Part shown: one piece after another, positions 11,330 to 23,041 of the stretch
Layout: each line of letters starts with the position of its first letter
Numbering within the stretch: the stretch's first letter is position 1
Assembly (NCBI RefSeq): GCF_000340215.1
Contig: NW_006921534.1
Coordinates: 4,277,041 to 4,341,040, forward strand
Reading direction: 5' to 3'
Source: Pseudocercospora fijiensis CIRAD86
Lineage: Eukaryota; Ascomycota; Dothideomycetes; Mycosphaerellales; Mycosphaerellaceae
Length of the DNA: 64,000 nt
Position numbers and translations under genes: made by a program
The notes under the pieces: generated by a model
What the model was told of the DNA's origin: nothing
The model's input: only the letters and a program-made list of their open reading frames with translations
Databases searched by the model: none

Positions 11330-12370
11330 AGAATAACAGCTAAAGGATAACCTTCTCGAGATTCGCCGCCTCTAGGAATCTCTAACAACTACTGCTAAGC
11401 TAGCAGTAGGACCTTCTTTACTACCTATCTAAAAGAAGGATGCTAAACTTAAGGACTGTACTATATTTAACGGCTCTAGTCGAAAGCAGTACAACGACTA
11501 CATTCGTAACTGTAAACTTAACTAGCGCAATATACTAAGAGCGCTACTAGACGACTATTCCTTAGTCGTACACGCTATGTAGTATATTAATAGCGACCTA
11601 AAGCGTATATAGGATAACTATTTCGACTCCCTCGACGACTAGACCGCTATTTAGTAGCAGACCTACAAAACTATTATACTAGATACCCTTAGAAACCCTA
11701 TACTAAGGCAACAATATACTTAGGACCTGTATCTTCGAGCTAAATAAAAGACTAATTAATCGGCTCGCTTATTTGAAGCCTATTTAAAAACTCTTAAAGA
11801 CGACCTTCCGCCTAAGACTAATTCTATATAGATCTCCGAGATACGCCTAAAACTTAGATAGGAGCTTATCCTCGAATTGGACCGTCGCCGTATGTTCGAA
11901 CAAGCTAATCTAATACGCATTCAATTTATAGTCGAAGTAGAAACAGCCGAACGAGCTGTTTAGCTCTAATAACGACTAGAATTAAGGATCCGACTAACTA
12001 GTACTAACCGTAGCAACCGTGGCCGCGGAGGAAACTAAGGTTCCTACTAGGACAACAATGCTAATAGTAGGAACAGTAACAACGACCGTAGAAGAGGCCG
12101 TAGCCGGCGGCTATATAGAGGAGGCCGCGATAGAGGCCGTAGAAGGGGCTCGTATCCCTATAGTACTAACCGCTTAACTAATAACAATAGCTACGGTAGT
12201 CTATTAGCCGGATTGAAGTGCTTTAATTGTGATAGCACTAGCTATCTACTAGGCCAATGCGACAAACCTAAGGACTAGGCCCGAATTAATCGTGCTTCCG
12301 CTAAATACCGAAAGCACCTCTTAGTAGCTAACGCTACCCCTATAGGCTAACCTTCGAAAAAAGAGTAAGC
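11330..12370 (+). pseudogene. Chromovirus gag remnant with CCHC knuckle
   Basis: Interrupted frame with gag-like text: an Arg/Gly/Asn-rich stretch at 12000-12190 and then a zinc knuckle at about 12219-12270. The knuckle still has its three Cys in CX2C...C spacing, but the expected His codon reads TAC (Tyr). That is the change RIP makes from CAC. Multiple TAG/TAA codons interrupt the frame. In intact relatives gag forms the capsid and binds the RNA. Confidence 0.75.
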
Positions 12371-12479
12371 GCCGCACTAACTATTAGCCTTATGCGGCGT
12401 AAGACCATCGATATTATACTAGCTATAATACGCTCCTGCCTTATATAGGATACGAAGGGTACTACCTATTAGACTAAGG

Positions 12480-15400
12480 TTATACTAGATCTAGGAAATT
12501 CAGTTAGTGCCCTTATTAGCCATCGCCTAGCTAAGTAATTAGACCTTCGACAACTGCCGAAGACTAACCTGCTAACCCTTGCTTGGTTTAATAACGCTCG
12601 GCACTTGACCTATAGGGCCTACTATATTCCTATAGCTCTAAAGGACGACCTCGGAAATAAGCGCTTGTTAGACTTCACTGCCTACGTAGTAGATATAGAC
12701 AGCCTCCTATCCGATATTGTTATTAGTAACCCTGTTCTTAAGTACTACGCTGTGGCTATAGACCTAGGCCTCTAGAAGTAGCGATTTGGAATCGCTAAGA
12801 AAGAGGACATTAAATACATTAATGTTAGCGAGTGTCCTAATGATATTAGGGTCCTGTTTATTAGCAACCTAACACCTGCCTTAGCTGATCCGACTGCCGA
12901 CCTGCTCGGTAGTAATAACGATGAACTAGTGCCCCCTAATAGTATAGATCCTAAACAACTTAGGCGCATACTAGAACCTATTCGAGAGACCTATATTAAT
13001 GTATTCAAACACCACTTAGCATCGACATTGCCTATGTTCAAAGAGACAGACTATAAGATTAACATTATAGAGGGCAAGGAGGTTCCTTTTAGCCCCCTCT
13101 ATAACCTTAGTAAGCGAGAGCTTACTGTGCTACGTAAGTACCTAGAGGAAAACCTAGCTAATAGTCGCATTCGGTATAGTAACAGCCCTGCTAGTGCACT
13201 AATCCTGTTTGTTCTAAAGAAGGATAGTAGCCTACGGTTATACGTTAATTACCGTAGACTTAATGCTGTTACTATTAAAGACCGCTGTCTACTTCCGCTT
13301 ATTAATAAGACTCTCGATCGCCTTTCTAGTACCTACTACTATACTATATTAGATATTAAGGACGCCTATTACCGCATCTGTATTCGCAAGGGCGACGAAT
13401 AGAAGACAGCCTTTCGCACTCGTTATAGCTATTTCGAGTACTTAGTTATACTATTTAGGCTAGCTAATGCCCCTGCTATATTCTAGTCCTATATTAATCG
13501 GGCCCTTTCGGGCCTATTAGACTATCTCTATATAGTTTACCTAGATAACATCCTAGTTTATACACATTTACCTAATATTGTAGAATACTAGGCCGTAGTA
13601 CGTAAGGTCCTCGACCGCCTACGAGCCTATAGACTATATTACAAACCTTCTAAATGCACCTTCGCTACTAAAGAGGTGTTATTCCTTAGCTTCCTTATTT
13701 CAACTAAGGGTGTTAAGGCTAATCCTAATCGGATTAAAACTATTACTAAATAGCCTATTCCTACGTCTATTAAGGAACTTTAATCGTTCCTCGGCTTCGC
13801 CAATTTCTACCGCCGCTTTATTAAGGGCTATTTACGGCATATAATGCCCCTAACTAAGCTTACTAAAACCAAGGCCAACCTAACTAGGGAGTTCAAATAG
13901 ACTAATAGGGCACAAGCCGCTTTTAACGGCCTAAAGCAACGCTTTACTAATGTCCCCTTGCTGTACTATTTTGTACTAAGCAAGCAGATCCGTATTAAGA
14001 CTAACGCTTTACAGTTCGCTGTATCGGCTATTATGTTATAGCAATCAGATAAGGACCATTACTAGCACCCGATTGCCTTCTTTTTACGAAAGATGATCGA
14101 TATAGAGCGTCGCTACGAGACCTACGAGTAAGAGCTCCTAGCTATTGTCGAGGCCTTTAAGTATTAGAGGCACTATCTCGATAGTGTACAGCACACTATT
14201 TAGGTCTATATAGACTATAACAACCTCCGTAGCATTACTAAGGTTACTAGGGTTATAGGTCGACAGGCTAGATAGGCCGTCTACCTCGCTAGGTTTGATT
14301 TTAATGTATTATACCGGCTAGGCGTAAGTAACCCTACCGATAGCCTATCGAGGCGACCTAATTACGACAGCGAGACCTAATACATTAATTCTTTGTTTCT
14401 AACCCTATAGTATAAGATTGCTATAGTCCGTGTTGTTAATAAGCAAGCGTAGGATAAGCGGACTTCTAGACCCCGCGGCGACAACAAATACTATAGCGGA
14501 GTTGTCGTTCTTCTAGTACACGTTAAAAGAAAGGACGTAGATCGCTCGAGCTATAATAACTCGATTAAAGATATTGCTATCTATAGTAATAGCCTATATA
14601 GCGATAGCACTATAGAAGAGGTTGTAGTAGTTCCGGCTGCTAGTGCTATTAGATGTATATAATACGTGCCTCGTTCGATAGCACGGGTGCTATTAAACGA
14701 CCTTGCAAATAGAGATAGTTAATCGTTTATAGATAAGCTATTACGTGCTTAGTAGAGGGACGCCTTTGCTGTCGAGTGCATTAATAAGCTTATAAGTAGA
14801 CGGGCGACTCGATCTAGTAAGAGTAACAACTAGTCGATCGACGACAAAGGTTACTTAAAGTTTAAGGGTAGATACTATATCCCCGCTAAACAATCGATCC
14901 GATAAGAGCTTTTAAAGAGGCACTATAATAGTAAGCTCGCTAGTTACTATAGTACAGAGAGGTCGCACGAGTTACTATCGCGCATATACTACTAGCTAAA
15001 TAGTAAGCGGTATATAAAGGAGTATATACAGACCTATACAGTATACTAGCGAGTTAAAGCACCGAAGCACTTGCCGTTCGGCGAGTTGTCCTCGCTCCCT
15101 ATTCTAAAGAAACTATTTGCTAAGCTTATAATAGACTTTATTATAGGCCTTCCTCCTACTAAGCGTAGGGGCAGCAAGGATGTATATAATACTATCCTTA
15201 TTATAGTAGATCGATTTACTAAAGGCGCTCGATATATCCCGGCGCGCAAGGATTGGACTGCTATTAATATAGCAGAGGCGCTATAGACTGACATCTTCTG
15301 CACCTATTAGGGAACCCCTAAGGGGATAGTCTCCGATAGGGGCACGACATTCATATCGCACTATTAGAGCGAAATATGCCTATAGCTAAGACTAAAGCAT

Positions 15401-16266
15401 CGGCTATTAATAGCCTTCTATCTATAGACTAACGGTTAAACAGAGAGACAGAATACTACCCTATAGCAGTACCTACGCAGTTACATTAACGAGAATCCTA
15501 AGGATTGGGTCAATCTCCTATAGCCTACAGAATTCGTATATAACAATAGTGTATACTTATTAACTAAGGTTTCACTATATATAGCTATAATAGGTTAAAA
15601 CGCCGCGTTGCTATAAGATCTATTTACCTCGCTTAAGGCCGAGCGTAAGGAAAGAGAAGCGCGTTAAGTACTAGAGACACTAGCGGCAATAGAACGTATC
15701 TAGAAGATGCGAGAAATCCATGCCGAGATGGCTAAGAAGTTGACAAAGGCTTAAGAGTACTAAAAGACCTACTACGACAAGCACTATACGCCGATAACCT
15801 TTAAACAAGGCGATATAGTTATGCTAAGCACTAAGAACCTCCGCATCCGCAAGCACCTATTACCTAACGGCAAAACAAGGCCTAAGCTCGCACTAAGATA
15901 TATTAGCCTATTTCGCATCCGAGAACCGAAGGGCAATAGCTAGGCCTACTAGTTATAGCTTCTACCCTATTATACTATCTATAACACCTTCTATATCTCC
16001 CTCCTTAAACTATACTACTAGCGCGAAGGCGATGAAGCGCCTACTAAGTTAGAAGAAGTCTTAGCTAATAGTAAAGAGCTGTAGTCTGTAGAACGTATCC
16101 TACAGCATCGTACTAGGCAAGGCAAGAAGGAGTACCTACTAAGATAGTAAGGCTATTTACCTAAATAGGACTCGTAGGAAGCTAAAGACTCTTTTGAAGA
16201 CATAACTGAGTTATTAGATAAGTATTAGACTAGTGTAAAGAACAAGAAGAAGACTAAAAGCTTATA
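12480..16266 (+). pseudogene. Chromovirus pol remnant (PR-RT-RH-INT-chromodomain)
   Basis: The aspartic protease region starts near 12485. Reverse transcriptase spans about 12960-13600, and its only long open stretch is 12929-13402. The RT active site near 13540 reads YLDN where the family has a second Asp, another G-to-A change. RNase H follows at about 13990-14350 and integrase at about 14880-15600, with IVSDRGTTF near 15330. A chromodomain ends the reading at about 16090-16250 (VERIL..RTRQGKKEYLL, then TAG codons at the Trp positions). Stops are spread through all domains, so no protein is expected. Confidence 0.9.
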
Positions 16267-17534
16267 ATGTTACTATTAAGGCCTAGGATTAATGCTACCC
16301 CCGGGGTGCTATTAGCTAACTAATTAGCTGTAAGCAATTGTTAGTAACGAGAGACAATAAGACTACACTACTATAGTGAACGCGTACCGAGTGTTAACAA
16401 GCGCGCTACGACGCGTTAATTAATCGCATGCTCTTCTAAGGAATCTACCTCTTTACTAACGCGCCCTATAGGTCCCTCTCTTACTCCTTTATTCTGTCGA
16501 GGCCTCGGGGCCTAGGCGGTCGGTAAGGACGGCGTCGCGCTTGTAACGGCGCGGCCGGCGCGGCTATATTAGTAACGGTGTTACAGAGTGTATTACTATT
16601 TAAGAAAGGAAGGATATAGCTATATTAGTAACGGTGTTGCTAAGTGTATTATTAGTCGAAGAAGGAAATCGAAAGCAAGGTAAAGTTAGCGCTAAGACGA
16701 CTAGCGCTGCTATTGTTAATATTACTTGCTATTGTCGCTACGCTTATAGACACAACCTTACCTATACTACGAGCCTAAGGCGCCTTTAATCAAAACTTTA
16801 ATTAAAGCCTTAAGCCTATTAAAGGTTTGATTAAAACTTTGAGGCTAAGTTAAAACTTTAACTAAGTTAAAAGATTGAGCGACTAATAGACTAACTAAGG
16901 GCAAAACTATAGAGCTAAGCTAGCCGGGGTCGATCTTGCGGACAATAGGTTACTTCTCGATCTTTCCGACCCTTTAAGCGAGGCGAACCTCTACTACTAC
17001 ACTTATAATGGCCTTTACCTATAGAAACTAGAAGAACTGAGTTTTTTAAAAAGATATAATTAGTTGACACTTTAAGGCTGCCAAACCTAACCAATTTAGG
17101 CTAGCGAAACTACGACAGTAAATAATAGCCCTCGTAATAACAAGAACAACCCTCGGAACGGACAAACCCTCGGAGCGGACATTTCTAGGTCTGTTAGAGT
17201 AGACGCAAAGAACTCGTACGACATTACTTAGAACGGAGGCAGTACTGTAATACCTCGTACGTCTACCTGTTATAGTAGGGAAGACGCGCTCGTATTATAA
17301 TTAGTCGATAGCTCTTAATTCTTGTAGATATATATCACTTTATAGTTCATTGTATATAGAGATAGCGTAGTTAGAGTTGTACATTATATTGTTAAAGGTG
17401 AAGTTTAACATAGTTATATAATCGGTAGTTGTGCGTTCGATTTAGCGCGGACTAAGCGGCTTATTAGACCTGCTGAGTTAGCAGCAATAGAGGTTAAGGC
17501 TAGAACAAAGACCGGCTACGAGGGCGCGGCCTTT
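16267..17534 (+). other. Chromovirus 3' non-coding region
   Basis: About 1.27 kb between the chromodomain and the purine tract, without coding features. It includes a short CpG-rich island (16496-16563), a 56-bp tandem duplication (16564-16675) and A/T-rich interleaved AAACTTTAA-type repeats near 16780-16875. Confidence 0.6.
16564..16675 (+). repeat. 56-bp imperfect tandem duplication
   Basis: Two adjacent units each start with ctatattagtaacggtgtt (16564 and 16620). They continue with similar aag/gaagg-rich tails at a 56-bp period. Confidence 0.75.
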
Positions 17535-17544
17535 AGAAGGGAAG
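17535..17544 (+). other. Chromovirus polypurine tract
   Basis: AGAAGGGAAG lies four bases before the 3' LTR, the expected place for the plus-strand primer. Confidence 0.6.
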
Positions 17545-17548
17545 CGTA

Positions 17549-17746
17549 TGTTAGGACTAAAGAGGTTACACGTGATTAGTATATAACCGGGCTCGAGTAA
17601 AGCTAGGGTCTCGATGCCTTAGGCAGGGCTTAGCGCTTAGCAGTAGGCCAACTTGCCTGCCTTCCTCCCTCTCCTTCTAGCTCCTTATCGAATACTACTC
17701 GTACCTACCACTACCCTATCTACCTACTGATATAACCCTTCTTACA
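17549..17746 (+). repeat. Chromovirus 3' LTR
   Basis: 198 bp pairing with 10552-10749. It keeps the canonical TG...CA ends (TGTTAGG...TTACA) and is less RIP-converted than the 5' copy at several sites (CACGTG versus TATGTA). Confidence 0.95.
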
Positions 17747-17751
17747 ATAGT
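17747..17751. repeat. Target site duplication ATAGT (right, gypsy)
   Basis: Matches 10547-10551 exactly. It marks insertion of the chromovirus into the copia element just downstream of its RNase H region. Confidence 0.85.
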
Positions 17752-20700
17752 CTATAGAGTTTAGTAAGTCTATTAGCTAGTATATCCTATATAGCTAGGT
17801 ATTTACATTAAATCCTTCTAGCCTTATATTCTTGCCTTAGCTAGCACTAGTAAATATCTATATAGCGGAGCTTCGTATCCAATTTGCTAGTATTAGCCTT
17901 AATAATGCGGATAGTCTATGTGTTGTTATAATATAGCATAGGGGTCTCATTTAAGGTAAGCCCTATATTAGCGAAGAAACGCTTCTACTAGATTATCTCT
18001 AATCCTATATATAACGCTATAAGCAGCTCTACTTCTATTATTGACTTAGTAATAGTTAACTGTCGTGCTGCCTTCTAGTCGACTAGTCCGTTAAACAGAC
18101 TAAACAGCCATCCTTCTAATAATTGCCTAGTGCCTTTATAGTTACTATACGAGGCGTCTAAGGCCCTATAGAACTCGTCAAGTTAGTAGCTTGTATAGCT
18201 AGTAATCGTAGGCCTATTGTCGTTATATTCTAAAGCAAGCTCCTTTAACTAAAGTAGGTACTTAATATACTAGTTCGCTGTAGCTATGTTAACCTGCCTA
18301 GGGTTCTAAAGGGCTTTTAATAACAACGACACTGCCTTAGCTATGTCTAGTCTCGTCTATATAGCTACGAAGTTAAGCGATCTAATACGGCTCTAATATG
18401 CTAGTATTACTATAGGATCGAGGTATATAGTGCCCTTATCTTTATTATTAGGGGCTAGCTTCTCGTATAGCTTATATCTAGTTAGTAACGGTAACTCGGC
18501 TCTTCTGCCAACGTTAGTGATATTATATCGCTAAGCTATCTTCTTAATATAGGTCTTCTAAGATAGCTAGAGCTGTCGTACAGAGCGATCTCGCTTCACT
18601 TTAATACCTAGGAACTATAAGAGCTTCCCTAGGTTATTAAGCTCGTATTCCTTTATTAGCTTCTACTTTAGGTCTATTGCCTTCTGTTTGTGTTAACGGT
18701 AATATAATAGCACTATATCATCTATATAGAAGAAGATAAATATATGCTTGTCTAGGTCGGTATATAGGCAGTCTACGTTGTCTACTAGTTGTATACTAAG
18801 CTTGTTTTCGAGGGTAGTTATAAAGTGATTATACTAGAGCCGAAGAGACTCCTATAGCCTATATAATGCCTAAAGCAGGCGCAGTACCTTACCTTTTTAT
18901 ACAAATCCTTCTAGTAGTCTTAGATACAGCATATAGGGCAGTATAGCGTTAAGAAATGCATTTACTGCATCTATCTGCTTAGCCTCTAGATTAAACTTTG
19001 CAATAATAGCTATTAGGGCTCTAAATACCCTTACTACGAGGGTTGACGTATAGGTATCTAGGTATATGCCCTTCTATAGGTCTCCTCTTATACAAACTCT
19101 TGCTTTGAACTTCACTAGCCGTCTATTCGTATTACCCTTATGTTTAAATACCTAGGTAAGAGGAAGAAGGTTAGGTTTATCTAGTATATTAATATCGACC
19201 TATTTAAATATTCTCATTTTAAGCGCCTTATTAAACTCAACTCTTATAGTATATATCTATTACCCTTTAAACCGACTCTTTAATACTTAGCGCTAGTTAC
19301 GTAGCTCTACTAGTAGGTCTAAGACCTTCGGAGTAAGGGTCGGGTCGTCTTTATTACGAGGAAGTAGTAGTAGTTCTAGTAAAGGTTCTAGTAAAGGTAA
19401 GTTAGGCGAATTAGACTTATTAAATCGAGTAGGCTATACGAGGCGCGCTTTATACTCGGCGGCTATATAGAGATTGCTAAATAGAAGGAGGTTTCTCGCT
19501 TAGTCTCGGTCGCTAATATAGTAACGGCTAGCTCGGTAAATAGCCGCTACTCGCTGTCGTTTATAAGGATTATTAACTCGATAGTACGGACCTCCTATGT
19601 TTAGTAAGTAACGATAAGATATATTAGCGGCTTTAATTAGTATTAGCAATTTAGTTAGCTTAGTACGTAGCAAGTTAAAGTCTATATTATCTGTATAACC
19701 TAGTACGTCTATATCGTTAGTAGGGGCTTTATTGCTAGCATCGTTCTTAGGTTATTAAGGTTGCTAATTGATAGTTAGTTCTACTAATCTATCTAGCATA
19801 TTATTACGCGGTTCTAGTACTTCGCGTAGATTAATCGGAAAGTCCTATTACTATATAGGCTATTACTAACTTATTAGTTTATTAGGCAATAGTCGCAGTT
19901 GCTTCGGCACTAGGCTAAGTTGTTTAACTAATAGCGGCATTGTTAGTAGTACCTATTCTTAGACTAGATCTGCTAGCCCTATAGAGTCGACAATTATTAG
20001 TCGTCCTAGTCCTAATAGTATGTCTACCCCCTTAGCTCTAAACCGTACGAGGTCTAAGGGTATATTATATACTTCTCGAAGATTATTAAATTAATGCTCC
20101 GAGGCAGTTGTTTATAGTTCTTTAAGATTACTAAACTAAGTTAGCTCTTAGTTAGTAAGATTGACTCTAAGATTATTATTATATCTATTATAGAACATAG
20201 TCTTATTAAAGACAATATCCCTTGTTCTTAGGACTGTTATACGTAATAGTACCTAGATCCGGTAGATAGAATAACCTTTATAACTATATAAGTATCTAAT
20301 ATAAGTACGTAAGGCAACTTTTATAGTCCTTAGCAGAATGTCCTTCCGCTTATATAATACTAGGTCTGTCTCCGTGCTATAGATCAATAGATAGGCTCGT
20401 AAGCTAAACTAATACACATAGGCTACATTAGGCTTATGTCTAGTTCTAATCTTAAATAGTATCCTTATTGCATAGTCGGTAGAACGTAACCTTAGTAAAC
20501 GATTAATTAAGAAGGTTACTATATAAACTCCTTCTAGCTATAGCTTGTATAGAAAGCGTACGTGTATTATAAGGGCCCTAGCTACTTCAACAATAGTGCG
20601 GCCTACTCGCTTAGCTAGGTCTTGTTTAGGAGTATATAGTGCTATTAGCCTCTAGGTAGTATAGTTATTGCGTAAATAGGACCGAAAGCGCATTCTACTA

Positions 20701-22930
20701 ATAGCTCCCTTATTATCGGATAACAGGTAGATAATATCTCTACTAATACTACGTACGAATAATGCTAGTTAGCTCTAGTATTACAGCAAGGTGGATTTAG
20801 TTCGATTGCTAATAGTCTAACTAAAGTAAAGCCCTATATTCAAGTCGTAGGCATAGAATAGGTACCTATTACTATTGTAGGCCGTATCCAGTTCTAGTAG
20901 GTTAGCGGCAATATAACTATATAGAGTAAGGATAGAAACGTCGTATTTCCGTAGCCTTCTAGAAATAAGCTTCTTGCCCTTAGCCTAAGTACATACTAGA
21001 CATAGCGGCGTTCTTAGAACTTTAGTATCGTATAAAAGATCTCGTATTATTCCATCAACCCTATTAGCTAGCTCTTTAGCACGTTCTGCGCTTAGGTGTC
21101 TAAACACTTTATATATCTTCTTAAGTGTTAATTGCCTCGGTAGCAGTAGACGTACAGAGCGTCGTATAGTAAAGTTGCCTCGCTATATAAGTTAGAAGAA
21201 CGGATAACTTCGTAGTCGGCCTTCACTATCGATTAGCTATAATTTAGGTAGTAGGTTGTCGTTAACTCTACTCTCTATATCGAAGTAGGGCATATCGTTG
21301 TCTAGCCTAATAAATTTGACTAGGGGCTTGCCCTATAGGTTGTATAGGGTATTATCCATCTCCTAATGTCTAAACCCCTTATAATAGAACAGTGTTCTAC
21401 TAGCAATATTAGTATAAAAGTTAGGGATATAGAGATATTCCTTTAGTTCAATTTCTAGGGGACTTCCGCTAGTATTCTTAACTATAAATAATGCTGTTCT
21501 AATAGTAAGGACTCGATTGTAGGTCGTTCTAGTAGCTACGGTTGCTCTCGGTAGAAGGAAGAGTGCTTTAAAGTTGAAACGGCTAGGGTAATTAATAATA
21601 TTGCAGTTTAAGCTACTATTATATATTAGTCTATCGCGTAGGGTCTATTTGCCCTTATATACGATCATTAATATATAGGTGGTTAGATTAGCAGCTAAAG
21701 AAGCCGATTAAGGTAACGGATTATAGAAGTAGGCTACTAATAGCTTGCCTAAACTATTACCTGTACTAGTATTATCCTTATCGCGGCCCTTATAATAATG
21801 TTGCTTAGCAATCTTAATAGCTAGAGGATCCTTGTAGAATTTAGCTTGTCTTAAGCAGAAGTCCTTATTGCGGCGAAGATAGCCTTTATAGAACTTTAGC
21901 TTACTACGCTAATAGTTGTCCTTGTCCTTCTCTTCTACCTTATTACGTAGCCGGTAGTTAACTACTAAGCACTTGCTACGATTCTTATATGCCTTCTTCT
22001 TACTAAGGCTAGTAAGTTTAGTATAGGATTTAGGCGTACGGCGCTTGTCCTTATCTTTGTCTTTAATAGCACCGCTAGTAGCCCCCTATAGTACGGTATT
22101 AGAAGTATTATCTTTATGCTTATAGACTACACTAAAGGATGAGCCCTTACGAGTCGTTAAGGCACTAGCTATATTCCGAGCGTAGTCTCGTATTATACTA
22201 ATTAACTAGTAGAAGTTGTTTACTATTAGCCCTGCCTAGTGTATTATATAGAGGCCTTTGCTATAGGTCTTGTCTATATTTGTAACTATAGTACATAGGT
22301 AGGTTACTAAGTTGTTAAATTCCGGGTGTTGTATACGTTTCATTGTCTTATAAAGGTTAAGCTATTCCTCGTACTAGTGCTTAGGGTCCTTTACCTGCTT
22401 AGAATTTATAAGGCGGTAAAGCTCCTTACTAAGGGCAGTCCTTTGCTACTAAGTATTAGGTACTAGCTTATTCTTTAATCGAGTTAGAATAAGCCGTATA
22501 GTTAGTACTACATTGTCTATATTAGGATTAGTAATCTCTAAGTAATAGCGAATGTCTATAGTTGTAGCTAGATATTTAATTGTCTTATTACAAGCTATCC
22601 TAAAGCGCTTAAACTCCGCCTTCCTTATATTAAAGTGTTCCTTAGTAAGCTTTGCCCTAGCCTAATATAGGGGGTTGCTTATAAGTTGTTCTATATCGAA
22701 CTCCCGAAGAATAGGTTATACTAGTTTAGTAGGCTTAGTCGAATATAGATTAGTAAGGACCTAGGTCTTATATCTAGTTAGGTACGTCTTAGTTTACTTA
22801 AACTATCGATCCTATTCGTTAGGTCTATAAAGGATAATAAACTTGCTGCTACTAAGGCGGCTAGCTAATAAGAGGGCTATTATTAAGGATATATTAACTT
22901 TAAAGCGATTGTAGATACTTAAATAGTTGT
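17752..22930 (-). pseudogene. Copia gag-pol polyprotein remnant
   Basis: Read on the minus strand from right to left. A gag-like region lies at about 22900-21900 and a protease-like site near 21615-21640. The integrase region is about 21130-20100, starting with a zinc-binding-like FRHLSAERAKELANR block. Reverse transcriptase spans about 19300-18500, with VFKHKGNTNRRLVKFKARVC near 19130 and the active site FYIDDIVLL near 18730. RNase H covers about 18240-17770, with EAELLIALYIGLEI and the C-terminal DILADRLTKL. The gag-PR-INT-RT-RH order is diagnostic for Ty1/copia. Stops from CAG-to-TAG and TGG-to-TAG changes occur throughout. The reading ends almost exactly at the chromovirus insertion point. 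Confidence 0.88.
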
Positions 22931-23030
22931 TTTATAGTGCCGTTAAGACTATCGATTCGATTATTAAAGGTCTCGTAGAATAGAAAATTCTTTCCTACTA
23001 TAGAAGTCTCTAATACCGCGAATTAAATCC

Positions 23031-23041
23031 GGGCTTATAAC
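23031..23041 (-). other. Copia primer-binding site (initiator tRNA-Met half)
   Basis: Immediately after the 5' LTR the minus strand reads GTTATAAGCCC. This is complementary to the anticodon loop and stem of eukaryotic initiator tRNA-Met (GGGCUCAUAAC) apart from one G-to-A change of RIP type. Drosophila copia is known to prime from the 5' half of this tRNA. Confidence 0.7.

Larger units (their letters stand above)
10552..17746 (+). mobile_element. Ty3/gypsy chromovirus, RIP-mutated, nested in copia
   Basis: A complete 7195-bp element with 198-bp LTRs that begin TGTTAGG and end TTACA (TTATA in the left copy), flanked by ATAGT duplications. Domain order on the plus strand is gag with a CCHC-type zinc knuckle (near 12219), protease, reverse transcriptase, RNase H, integrase and a C-terminal chromodomain (near 16100-16240). 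Pol in the RT-RNaseH-integrase order plus a chromodomain defines a chromovirus. Chromodomains of this group can steer integration toward modified chromatin. All coding parts carry many TAG stops where the family has Trp or Gln, so the element is inactive. Confidence 0.95.

Noticed and set aside
12929..13402. Open frame resembling a whole reverse-transcriptase gene
   Set aside because: It is only the longest gap between RIP stops inside the chromovirus pol remnant; the RT domain continues past the stop with further stops.
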